A stretch of 64,000 nt of DNA from Sclerodactyla briareus (taxonomy: Eukaryota; Echinodermata; Holothuroidea; Dendrochirotida; Sclerodactylidae). Numbering within the stretch: position 1 is the stretch's first letter; each line of letters begins with the position of its first letter. The stretch covers positions 186,001 to 250,000 of the forward strand of contig JAODTK010000389.1 of NCBI GenBank assembly GCA_026419785.1, written 5' to 3'. Under the pieces are notes generated by a model, which made no database searches, was not told the DNA's origin, and saw nothing but the letters and a program-made list of their open reading frames with translations. Shown one piece after another: positions 23,385-34,845 of this stretch. Both the position numbers and the translations under genes were made by a program.

Positions 23385-23960
23385 TGCCCTAACGTCGGAC
23401 GCCCGTTGGAGGGCCTGAGGGGGTCACGGCCCCGGGAGTCCCGGCCCGTGGGCTCACGTGTGGAATCGGAAAGTTACGGGGGAACCACATAAACGTGCTC
23501 CGAGTTGCTGGCGGTATTCCGCGCTTTGATGAAACTACTGCCAATGCAACCGAGAGTGGCGGGGGCCGCCTCGTACTGGCCGTTTGCACAGTACCGCTGG
23601 TGGTCATGTCGTACAAAAACCGGCAGGGCGGGACGGTTTGTGAAGCTCTGGTCGCGACCCCTGGGACAGTTCCAGGGGGTGCCGGCGCACGGGTGTGCCT
23701 TCGGGGGTCACCTTCCGGTTCCGAGCCAAATCCATCGCGGACACGCTCGCGCACATCAAAGGCCTCGACGGGTGGTCTCTTACCCGGAGTTGTGCAAGCA
23801 TTGTTCGAGGCGTTCATCGTCCGGAGGTGGACCGTTGCGCATCGACTCTACGCAAAGCTGCTAGCTGCCTCCACTCCATACACGGTCCTGCGAGGGGCGC
23901 CTGGGCGGTGGTAGCAATGTACCCCACTCGGTCATCAGCGGTCACATTAAACTGTAAGGA
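23385..23960 (+). pseudogene. RNase H remnant, DIRS type
   Basis: Blocks in order: TSDARW at 23393 (expected catalytic Asp), INVL then ELLAVFRALMKLLPM at about 23490-23553 (expected catalytic Glu, one base out of frame), YKNRQGGTV at about 23610, and FRAKSIADTLAHIKGLDG at about 23715-23770 (catalytic Asp region). PEVDRCASTL at about 23821 follows, a DIRS/Ngaro-type pattern usually written PEVDLFA--LN just past the RNase H. It is frameshifted and not functional as assembled. Coding similarity stops near 23960. Confidence 0.75.
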
Positions 23961-26900
23961 CTCTCTACGTTTATAATGCATTATGTCTGGCAATGACAGA
24001 CTCATGGTACTGACCGACTTATGATACACTCACTATTCCGGGTAGTACCAGCCGGGTGTGTAGCATACTGACTAATCCTTTGATGGCATCCTGACACTTA
24101 TCCTAATTTACTTTGTATTAATTGTACAGGCTAGTTCAACCATCTATTTTTTTTTTTTTTTTTTTTTTTTCTGTACACAAACAGTGCCGTGTTGGATCTT
24201 CCATGTGATGACAATCGCCCTCATCAGAAAATAGAAATAATGTCACCCTCTCTTCGGACTTCCCTCTTCCTAATTTCGGGCCTAACAATTAACATAAATT
24301 TAAAAACTTCCAAGTTCCAATTTCACTATGATCGACTGATGATCCTGAGCTAGGCCAATTTAGAATAAAACCCGTTGTCGTTCGAGTTTGGAATTATCGA
24401 GAATCGGGGGATTTAGTGGGCTATTTATCTTTTCTTTTTCTATCGGAAACAGTCCAAAGTCCGAACACGTGTAGTTCTGACTGCACATATATATTTTAAA
24501 CAGATTCACTACACAAATGACTTCTCTGCAAAAAGGATGAATCTTTCTGTATTTCTGTCATTTTAATTATTTTGTGAGAGTGATGTACCCCTACTGTCAC
24601 AACAACGTTCCAGAAATGCTTCTTATACATTGCAAGGCGCAGAATTTAAATAAGTTTCACTGGTATAATTGCATAATGCAGACCCATGTGAGCTGGTTGT
24701 TTGAGATTGGTGTTGGGATTAGGGGTCTGGTGTCAGGGCTAGGAGTGGTTTTAAAGGTTATGGTAGGTTTAGTGTTTGTAACAATTGTGAGATTGGGATG
24801 ACATCTGTAAATGAAATCCTAACTCCTAAACCCCTAGGCCAAATTCTAAACGTGTAACACTAATCTGACACATCCAGGTAAACATTGGGGTAAACATTAG
24901 TGTATGCAAATAATGCTGTTTTTGTCTTTCCGGAATAAACTTCCTTTTTAGCGGATTTCTCTGAAACGGTCTGACTGATTTTGATGGAATTTTACATGTA
25001 GTATCGGGGTGGGTGAACACGATCTGCTAGAATTTGGGCGCAAAAGTCACTATTTAATGAGGAATAGCCTAATTTTTGTCCTCGCCTGAATAAATTTTCA
25101 GGAAGAGATAGTCGCCACTATGGCGTGTGTGTGTGTGTGTGTGGTGTGTGTGGTGTCCACTTTCCTTGTTAGCCAGGATTACTCACACCGTGAGGCTGAC
25201 TTTGACGAAATTTTTTGTGTAACACTTGGGTTGGGCGTGTACCACGATCTGATAGATTTCGGCAGCAAAGTCATAAGTTGTGTACCTAGCTCATTTTTGT
25301 AAATATGTTAAAAACTTGTTAGCAAGATTACGCAAGAAGCGTATGTGCGACAGTGATGTAGTCTTGGCAGGTAGGACCTGGATGACAGGTAGATGAACTA
25401 ATTAGATTTTCAGCCCTGAAACATGCTAATAAGTGGTCTAATTTGCATCAATTAATGTCAAATTTTTTCAAGTTTGTCAGAATCTCACGAACTTGGTGGA
25501 TGTGAATTACATTCGATTCCCGCGTAAATTTAAAAGTAAAGTCGGGGTCACTTGAAGGTCATTTAATGTGTTTAATTTGCATAATTTTGCAATTCTCGAA
25601 AGTTCGTTGATTTCCACAAAACTTTGTAATGGACCACCTTTGTATCCTGATCCTTTTGGGAAGGTACGCTGGGGTCATTAGAGGGGTTCCCCCCCCACCA
25701 TTGTATTGCCTAATTTGAATATTCCAATTTCCAACTTGGTAAGAATCTGGCCAAACTCCAGTAGGTATGGGCCGTTAACATTTTTCCGATCTGATTTGTT
25801 TGATGATCATGAATTTGATTGATTCTATCATATCATAATCTTCCTGTTAGAATAAAGCCTGAGGAACGGGTTAAACCATAGCTCCCGAGACATTGTGCTG
25901 TTATAAGATGCCCACAACAACCCCTCTTTTACCAAACCAATTTGATCAGGTGATTACTGTAACTTTTTCTTTCCTCCTTCTTTTGCATGGGGCGGGGCAA
26001 ATGCAGCGTTTCTTTAAGATATATTTGGGATATCTTTGCTGCCTGCTGGGTTATTTTGTTGGTGTGTGGGCGAGGTGGGGGGTGTTGCTCTGCCTGCAAG
26101 GGGGGTGTCATTTTCTGCTCCTTGGGAAAATAAAGGCAATGGATATGAAGGAAATGTATTTTTAACAGGCAAAGAAGCCGGACTGCTAAGGGGATTTAGC
26201 AAATTTCAAGTTGGATTTTGGGTGAAAGAATTAGTTTACTGAGCGACAGAACTCTATTCAATTTTGGGTATTTTATGGCGAGAGGATGGGGGGAGGGGGG
26301 GGGGTGGGGGCAATAGGAAAGAAAAACAATTAAGGGACTTTTGTATTAAGATTCACACTTATTATTTAAATTCATTAATTATATCAGGAATTTTCAGGAT
26401 TTTTATGTGTTGTAATGGAAAATATGTGATTTTTGTTTGACTTTACAATGGTCTGAATGACCTATTGGTTGTTTTGTGTAGTGGAATATAACAGCGCAAG
26501 TCGGTCAATGGTCTTGATAGCTGCGACGGCAAATTCCCTGGAGCGAATTAACACCTTCAAAAATGTTCTTCACCAATCCCCTTTAATAGTTTGTTCCAGT
26601 CATTGACCTTTACTGACATCAGTGTCATAAGCTTGGAATGGCTTGGAACATGTCTACCACATTAGCCTATTATTTCCTATCAGTGCCCCGCACAAAGACC
26701 CAAATGTACTCAACTTCCTAGGCCTGTATATAAGCTATATGTATCCACAAAACTTTATGTTTTCCCAGCACAACTCCTAGGCCTGTAGCAATGGACAGTG
26801 AAAAAATCCCCTGTATACCAGCAATCCAGTGCTGACGACAAATTAAACAGTCCCTCCAATTCAAGCAGTCCTTCTGCCAGCTCGAGGGAATAATGTAAAC

Positions 26901-27623
26901 AAAACCACTCTCAACAGAGAGTTCAATGGAAGTGCTGTGGGTAAGGCAAATATGGGGGGGTAATTAATTGGATGATCAAAATCTAATCATCACTATGCAA
27001 AACAAAACTGTAACCACCTAGCCAGTGGGCATGCTCCATCCACCAAACCAAGTTTCAAACCTGATCTCATGTACGGTTCAGAAGTTCCGAATGAACGTGA
27101 AACCGACAGAATGGACGGACACACGAACGACCGCAGGGAGAGATATGACGACTTGTAAAGCTGCTTACTCGCAGTGGTTTGGCACATAATAAAGGATTAA
27201 GGTAGATGAATGATCAATTTCAGCATAAATATGCTATGGAGTGTCTATTTGCATAATTTATGCGAATTCCATAGTTGGTGGAATATTGACTAAATCCTCC
27301 CAAACTTTTTAACAAAGATTTGGGTCATGGAGTCATCAATTGTCTAATTCGCATAATTTATGCAAAATCGTTGAGTTTGTTGGATTTCACATCATGAAAC
27401 CTGGTGGGTATGGTTTACTTCATTCCAATTTTCTATCCTGGATTCAGGGTCACTGGAGGTCATCAACATTTTTAATTTGGCAGGCTCATGTTTGTCGGGA
27501 TGGTGTTGTGAAGAACTGCCAGACTGTGTGACCTGTTCGACCCACCATAGAACGATCAAAGCTCCTCGATACAATGCTAAATAAGAAGGCAACCATGAAC
27601 TTGGGGCCTAAAGAAGTGTCCAG
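23961..27623. repeat. Intron segment with dispersed-repeat fragments
   Basis: A T-run of about 24 lies at 24147-24170. Two successive heads of the hairpin-ended family typified at 34846 lie at about 24917 and 25085-25102 (CCTGAATAAATTTTCAGG), with the GT microsatellite and TTTGCAT/AATTTATGC body text that follow in other copies, to about 25800. Further fragments lie at about 26980-27490, partly in opposite orientation ('CCGACAGAATGGACGGACAC'). 25800-26940 holds a G-rich run at 26289-26312 and nothing else recognised. Confidence 0.55.
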
Positions 27624-27762
27624 ACTTTTAGAAGACTTATTTATTAACATTTTCTTATATAAACTGGATTGGTGGGCATATGAGTTTCGGAATAACTATC
27701 ATTGGCCACATCGAGGATATGTCAAAGGACTAAAGGAACAACAGCATTCACATGAAGATCCC
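27624..27762 (+). CDS. tmc: Candidate TMC exon: GYVKGLKEQ segment (tentative)
   Basis: The segment encodes NYHWPHRGYVKGLKEQQHSH then EDP before a consensus donor (CCC/GTAAGTC at 27763). TMC5/TMC7 proteins have, after the last helix, a motif like 'YW---GRK-MI--L-EQ--NEGKDK-FLI-KL'. This segment would supply the first half, and the exon at 39469 (EGQDTSFLLKRL) the second. Starting at 27624 the exon completes the GT left by the exon at 16636 and ends in phase 0, which matches 39469. Against it: the acceptor region is a poor pyrimidine tract and the N-terminal part (LLEDLFINIFLYKLDWW) is only partly hydrophobic. It competes with the candidate at 33701. Confidence 0.4.
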
Positions 27763-28909
27763 GTAAGTCAGCATGCTCCGTCTGATCTCTAAGTGGAATA
27801 CTATGAGCATTTGTTCGGGTTTGAGCTACAGCACCATTTGTGCTCTGTTCTTCGTTCAGTTTATAGTTAGGGTCAAGTTCTCCTTTGTGATATACTTGCC
27901 CAGCAGAGAATCTTACCTATTCAGCCCCCGCAATTGTGCTGAGTTGGATACCGGACGTTCTCGTCAGCTGGAAGCTCCACCAGTTCACAGAATGAGTCGA
28001 TCCTCTTGGTGGTACATCAAGTGCGCACCAAATCAAGCATTAGTGTGCTCCTCGTGTGTATTTGCTTGTGCAAAGTAACTCAGCGGGCTTTGCGCATTTT
28101 TAGGCCAGCCTATTTATCTGGCTCTATTTGGGTCATTATTGTGTTTCTTGTGAGTGAATTATGCCTCAACTCACGAACTTACTTCTTTTCTAATTGTACA
28201 CAGATCTTTGCCTGAGTGTCATTTCATTTGATTTATGGGTCAAAGCTTGAACAGCCCCCAAATACTCAAAGCTTATGACTAGAGATTAGCGAGATCAAAT
28301 TTAGTGTGGGTCTAACAACATCAATGGGAGCCCTCATGAGTTGTTGAAGTGCAGGATCAAAGGAACTCCTTCGTCTTGCAACCCTCAATTGCAGAAATTT
28401 CTAGAGGGATGTTCTATCAGTTGGCCTACTTTTATACTGGGAAGATAATGAATGATTGAGTCTGGTTGAAGGTACTTTGAGAGAATTGTGTGGGTCAAAC
28501 GAGCCTCATTTTATTTAGCCTGATGTGGGTTGACAAATCTAGTCGGGTCGCTGGCCTTTCCTTGCCGACCCACGTAGCTAAACATTACTGCTTATGACCT
28601 AACTCGGGTACGGTGTTAGCATATTCATCAGTTTTGATATTGGTATTATCAATGTGTTAACAATCGAAAAGCCTTTTATGGTATCCCTGACATGGTTCGC
28701 TTGCTCCGGTAGACAGGGCAGCCGGTACTGCAGGTTAGATTGCCAGGTACCTTCCAGGGTGCCCCGTGAGCGAGTGTAGGAACTCTGATCTACTGTGGGA
28801 CTGTTAGCCTAATTAGTCCTGAGTCGTGGAGTCTATTCTCCCACTCTGTCGTTCAAGTCCGCTGGTCCTATGAGCAGGACGAGTGGCATGCTGTCATCTG
28901 CCGGTATTA
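27763..28909. repeat. Intron segment with a terminal-hairpin repeat fragment
   Basis: At 27823-27846 lies a decayed copy of the family's 3' hairpin (GAGCTACAGCACCATTTGTG). 27860-28700 shows no element I can name. 28700-28905 is GC-richer and unclassified. Confidence 0.45.
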
Positions 28910-29254
28910 GGGAGCTTCCAGATTCCCGACAGTAACGGCAACGTTATGACCAATGTTAAACCTACTGTCGGTTCACGATGGGATCCCACTCACTTTTCAG
29001 GTTGTCCCACAGCGATGTGAAGTTTGGACTCAGCGCGTAGCGTCATTCAACGGCTGCAGTTAATTGAATTCGGGAATTTTATGGTCGTGGGATCGAACGG
29101 CAATTGTAAACGCGCCCATCTAATTACGCAACTGCACTGACCGTCGTTTGCAATCTAAAGCGCCCTTACTGCGACCGGCGAGGTGTCGACAACTGTGAAA
29201 AAAAATATGTCATACTTTGCAGTTGCCGTCGCCGTTGTGAAAACTGAAGCTCCC
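28910..29254. mobile_element. 345-bp MITE flanked by TA
   Basis: Terminal inverted repeats: left GGGAGCTTCCAGATTCCCGA then CAGTAACGGCAAC; right GTTGCCGTCGCCGTTGTG then AAAACTGAAGCTCCC. The dinucleotide TA flanks both ends (28908-28909 and 29255-29256), as expected for a TA target duplication like that of Tc1/mariner-type elements. The interior is non-coding. The inverted repeats run about 35 bp with mismatches. Confidence 0.75.
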
Positions 29255-32200
29255 TAATAATAATCCCCTCTATCACCTCCTGCCACTCCTCTAGTACTGT
29301 TGTATGTGTCCCTGGACGAGAAGTGCAGAATCCAGGTCCTGCGCCGTTGCTACGGCCTGGTTTAGGCTCCACCCCCTTTGCATGGCTCTTGCGGCTGCCC
29401 ACTTCACCACATACAGCTGCTCTCATGGATGTCTGTTTCTCTTTGGTGCACCGACAGCCTCGGGTCTCCTACTTCATTACGATAACTAAGGGTCCGGAGG
29501 AAGATCATCAATAGGCTGAACAGCAGAGTCACCCTGGCTAGGTGATACCCCTAATTCCCTCCCCCCCTCCCCTGGGGGCATAGAATTTGCACATGGGTGT
29601 GTCCCCTGTCCACCATCTCCTTCCGTCGTGAGAGGTGACTGGAGGCGAGAACGTTCACCAAGTTTGGAGGACTGTCTCAATGGAAGAAACAGAATAATTT
29701 TTGTAACTTCAGTAGCTGCTCGAAGGTATATCGGCAGAGCAGATTTTTATCCAGCATGGGGGGGGGGGGATCCTGAGGGACCACCATAAACACCACATGT
29801 AATGGCAATATAACATTCCAGTATCTTGCAATTCAATGAGTGGGGCTGTCTTGTTGTCCAGCTCGATGACTCGCATCCAGCAACCGTTGAACATTTTATA
29901 GCGCGGACAAACCTACTCCACCTACAGACCCCGCAATCGAGTCTTGTCTGACTGTAAAACGGCTTTCCTACGGTTGTATTGAGGAGCACGGGAGTGAGAA
30001 CTAATCGTTTAATCACTCCATCATAGCACTTCAAACCAGTAAGTCGTCTCCATATACCACCGTACCTGCCACTATGCTGTGCTTTACGCTAATTTGAAGT
30101 CCGAACTCACGAGGCCCCGTATATGTACTGCCGGCTTATACAGTTACCATTGACAACGCTGAGAGATGACGTGATTGGCCACTTCAGAATGTGGCAGATT
30201 CACAGTTCAATTAGACTACTGTGAGAGCTACACCACTGATGCATATATACAACAACTGGAGGGTGTAAAATACGCATGGGCCAGGGGGCTAAAAAGACAC
30301 CGTCGTTCTATACATTAAGACTATGAATGGCTGATCGGAGTTATGTCCAAGGGTATAAGACTTGTTAACGAGCAGGGTAACATGGGAGCCATTGTAAAGA
30401 AAAAAACAACTGGCACGGCAGAGGCTCCTTAGTATAATTTGATGCACAGTAAGTAGCCAGGAATATTTCCTAACCAGGGTGATTGTGGTCTTGATTTGTT
30501 GATGTTTGGGGGCCCGCCACCTTTTTGTCTTGTCTGAACAGGTTCAGAAAAGACTTAGCCAATACTCTGTGTGTGTATCGTGTAGCGTCCGTCCTAATTC
30601 TCTTAGCATGTTTTTCTCTCTAACGGAAGACCAATTACAATTAAACTTGTGTACTGTTACTATCTGGGTTTAGGTGAATATGAATCTGATTAATATTGCT
30701 CGAAGTTACTAATTTTAAGTATTGGTAATTAGCCTATTTTTTGTCATTCATTGCTTAAGATTGTTAGGAAGAATATGGCAATGATCTGTAAGTGCTATGG
30801 TGATTTGATGGTTTGCCACTTCGATACAGGATATAAGATAGATTGAATTGCTTGGAATTTCACATAAATAATGCTGATCAAGTCATAAATTTATTGTATT
30901 TTATCCTGATTCTCTTGGTTTGTCAGATTTATGACAAAACTGGGTGGATCTGATCTACTTCAATTCAATTCAGAATATCTCATCAAAGGTTCAGGGTCAA
31001 CTGGAAATTCAGCTCCATTCAATGTGTGGTAAATTGCATAGAAATTATGCAATATCTTGGTGGTATAGTTTTTACCTACCTTTAGTGCCAATCTTAAACA
31101 TAAATTTGAGGTCACTGGAAGTCGAGTATTGTCTAATTTGCCTAATTTAAGGCAAAAATCCTCAAAGTCGTCACATTTCTTGAACGTGGTGGGGTTTGTT
31201 TAACCTCAGTACCAACACCCAGGTTTTCAAACATGATTTTAAGGTCACTGGAGGTCCATTAATGTGTCTAATTTGCATAATTTAATGCAAATCTCAAAGT
31301 TTGTCAGATTTTCTATGATACGTGGTGGTTGGTTTACCTTTATAGCAAAATTTTTTACATAAGTTGAGTCATTGGGGGGCATTCCAATGTGTTACTATAT
31401 GCCTAATTATGCTTTATATATAAATATTTTAAATTTTTTAAACTTAAAATTTTTCCCCCCCGTTTTGGGAATTTTTGAATTTTTGAAAAGTTAAAAAAAT
31501 TTCTTTATATTTAAAAAAATCCTAATCTGTCTATCTATCCTTCTATCTATCCAGGTCCTAAACTTTTGCTTTTTTTTTGGGGCAAAATGTTTATTGTTTG
31601 AATCTTGACCTACCTAGTCACAATTTTGATTGACGGATGGGTCCATCTTTGACCACCAAAGGTCAGGTCACCTTGGCAGTAAAGGTGCACAATCGGCAAT
31701 AAGTGGAAAACTGCAAAACCGCTACTCCTCCTCCCGCCAATCCCCCATCATTAATTTTCTTCACATTTTACATGTGAATTTTCCTGGGTAGAGGGCCATT
31801 GGGGTTGTTCATGGAATTTTAGGCCCAGGCCCCAGTTCGTGCCCTAGGGCCTTATATGAACTACTGTAAAATCTGTATCCCCTACAAAACTATTTGCACC
31901 ATGCGGAGTCAGTCATAATGATGTCTAAATACGCCATAACTCCGGGGCCGCAAGAAATTCAGTACCCCAAGGCCTTGTGTGGGTCGATGTCCCACATGTG
32001 GATAGGCAAAATGCTTTCTACTTTATGGTGCACAGTACTGACATTCGTTGATAATGAGTGGTCCAACATTCGTACCTTCGGGTGTTCAGGCATTTTGCTA
32101 GCCACGGTGCCCACTTGGGGCCCGAGGCCCAGTTCATGAAATATCTTGGACGTTAACAGCACATTGGTACTTTAAAATCCATCTCCTTCCACAAGTACCA

Positions 32201-33700
32201 ATTGATCTTCTTTACAGTTACATGTAATGCTCCTCGTTCGTGGTGACCATTGGGGGAGGGTTGCAAGCTTCTGGCTGAAGGCCCAATGTGGGCCCTAGGG
32301 CCCATTATGGTTTAATCAGTCAAAATGCTTCTACATTTGTATGCACAAGTCCGTCTGATTTTCGGTCATATTGAGGGTCTAAGTAGCCGTACCTTCAGGG
32401 TTTCTCAAGAATTTTTGGACCTGAGCCCTATTTTGGGCCGGGGCCCTCACGTGCAACTACGCAGAATGTTTCTCTCCTCTTGCGGATAGCTTTATAATAA
32501 TAATGGAATAGTTATACCTATTGTTTCTCAGAATTTTTTCGTCAAGGACCCACTTTGGGTCCCACAGCCTATCTACTCTACCCAGTGGGTCAACAATTGC
32601 CTTTTGGCCCCCAAACAGTCCTCTTGTGATGGTGTCGACCAAACTTGGACACATTGCTAATGATTGACCCATGACACCTTTTGTAAGTCAAGGTTTTTTT
32701 CGAAGTCAAGGGCATATAGGTCATTATTGTATTAAATTTCAAAATGTATCTCCTCCCTACAAAGTCCATTAGATTTCCTGAAACTGTGCATAATGTTCCT
32801 TTGGAGTGCTCCTTTTCAGCTTGTTTGCAGTATTGTTAATACAAACATCATATATATAGTTTTTTGTTAGAATTAAAACAGTAACCATCAAATGAAAGGA
32901 AGCAAAATAGTCTGTTTTCCTTGACTTTTGTTACTTGTGAAGGTCAGGTAGAACTCATAACGGGTCGCATAGGCCCTTGTTTGAAAATTTTTTATTTCTC
33001 TCTCATTGGCACTTTGATGGATGTGTGACTACAGTGAGTACAATGTTCATTGAATGCTAAGGACCTTTTTTGGCCATATGAAAATCATCGGCAAAGGTTG
33101 TTACGACATGGGGCACAATCCGGCCATTGGCACTTGAAACTAACTGCCTTCTTGGCCTCTGATCTTGAACATTCAACACATATTGTACAGCGTCCCTTGG
33201 TATATTTTTGCGGTTTTAGCTACAGCACCATGGTGCTCCGTTTATGAAACCTTGTGGGTATGGATTACCCTAGTTCATGTCACATTGGGTCAGTTTTAAA
33301 AACGTAATCTGATCTGCATTATGTATCATAAAATTATAGTTTGTCACATTTTCATAAACTCTCAGCGGGTATGGTCTACCTGTTGACCCCAGAAATTTCA
33401 ACATGATTCAGGTGTGACTTTTGGTTATTTAATGTTCTACTGGCTTACTTTATGCAACTTTTAAGTTGGTGGGATTTCTTCTTTGAAACGTAATGAGTTT
33501 GGTACTGAGATATTTTAGAAATAGATAATGTGTCTAACTTGTGCAACTAATTCACATTTTTCCCCACAAAACCCAGACTTCTCCTTGGTCAACATGGTCA
33601 ACAATCAGTCCTAATGAATTGGCAATTAGTCACTGAATAATGCCATTTATAGGTAGCGCACTTAGTGGCTAGCAAACTATCCATCTCTAATTCTTTTCAG
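29255..33700. repeat. Intron segment, mostly dispersed-repeat fragments
   Basis: 29255-30500 has no recognised element; open frames there (such as minus strand 29747-30034) have no domain. From about 30524 to 31420 lies a copy of the family typified at 34846: TTTTTGTCTTGTCTGAACAG head, GT microsatellite, TTTGCATAATTTAATGCAAA body. From about 31530 to 33240 lies a copy of the other family (typified at 53584), with 'GGGCCC' modules and a perfect 3' hairpin AGCACCATGGTGCT at 33224-33237. 33240-33700 again carries TTTGCAT-type body text. Confidence 0.6.
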
Positions 33701-33835
33701 ATTTTTGCTGTTATTATTTGGCTAACTGGCAATTTGCTCTCTTCAACCTCGGAGATCCCCCCCCCACCGAGGAGGAAAAACCGTTGGTTGAAACATTTCT
33801 AAAGCAAAAACAAGAACCACTAAACCTGAAAAAAG
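33701..33835 (+). CDS. tmc: Candidate TMC exon: YYLANWQ ... KPLVETFLKQK (tentative)
   Basis: Bounded by a good acceptor (TTCTTTTCAG) and a good donor (AAAAAG/GTAAAG at 33836). If the leading A completes the GT codon left at 16636, the first frame reads V-FLLLLFG, a continuation of the last helix (SAIIVLLV then FLLLL). One base over, the frame reads CYYLANWQFALFNLGDPPPT and EEEKPLVETFLKQKQEPLNL, open to the donor. The hydrophobic start fits the last TMC helix better than the candidate at 27624, but the end phase (1) does not match the exon at 39469 unless there is another indel; a run of nine C lies inside. It could also be an exon of a different transcript. Confidence 0.4.
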
Positions 33836-34845
33836 GTAAAGAGAAGTGGTTCGTAAACCCACGTGGTCGTTACCCCTAGTCAGGAGAAATAACTTGTGAA
33901 CTTGTCTAAAGATTCTATTGTTCCACTTCCACGTTTCGCCTGTGGCTCTATAAGATGAGGAACACTATCCCCCAGCAGTCTAATTTCTCATGTAGGCTGT
34001 TTGCGTGTACCGTGCACCGTAACACCCGGTGTTTTTATAGCACCGAAACACTCGGTTTTCATCAGAAAATGGTGAAAATGGTGCACCAAAAGTTTTGGTG
34101 GTCGTTCACCACCGATCATATATTTGTCATAAGAATAACCGAATGATCTGCTGGAACTGCCGATGCAACACCTTCTACTAGCGATATATTAAATATATGT
34201 AAATAAAAAATTTAACTGACGTTTCCTCCAGACCCGGCGAATTATTACGAGAAGGTCACTGATGAGTCTTACACACCCACGCACGCTAAATTAGGCCTAG
34301 AAGACCGTTCCGATCAGTGCCAATGTTTCTGTTAAAGATTTTGCAATAAGTTTTTGGAAGAGTGATAATAAGCACTCAGAAGACTACATCATGCGCAAAA
34401 TGAACCATATTTTCACAAGAGTTAATAAGTTTCCTTTTCTAACCAATTATCGCATGTTGTTTGCATCAGTAGGAGTGTCTGTTTAATCATAATTGAAAAA
34501 TGTTTGAAAAAAGTTTCAGCACGGCAGACAACAATAACACAAACACACAAATCTACATGCAATACCGAATCGATCCTCTCCTATACTTTGCGGAATATGC
34601 AAAACCGGTATTTGGGCGTCCGCGATGATGCACAATGAAAGTGTAAACAACATGGCGATACTTTTGGAGTACTTGAAATGTAATTACTGGCAGTAGGCAC
34701 ATGTGACAACGTGTTCCATAGCTAATGGTTAGTTTCATCCGCTCATAACGCATTAAAACACAAACTAGTGATCGATCGCTCACAAATTATCAGAGAAAGG
34801 TTTTCTTTATTGAAAATGTTCAGCTGATATTGATCAAATCCTTTT

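Larger units (their letters stand above)
18540..23960 (+). mobile_element. Decayed DIRS-like retroelement
   Basis: A GC-rich island in AT-richer intron. The 3' part encodes, across frameshifts, a reverse transcriptase followed by an RNase H whose signatures (MDLADAYLHI, YLEDWLIV, NRQGG, IADTL, PEVD-CAS) are those of DIRS-type elements. These retrotransposons integrate with a tyrosine recombinase instead of a DDE integrase. I could not find the recombinase or methyltransferase region downstream: sequence returns to AT-rich intron by about 23960. The copy is therefore probably 3'-truncated, or the missing part lies elsewhere. Both end positions are estimates from base composition. It is inserted in the same orientation as the TMC gene. 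Confidence 0.75.
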
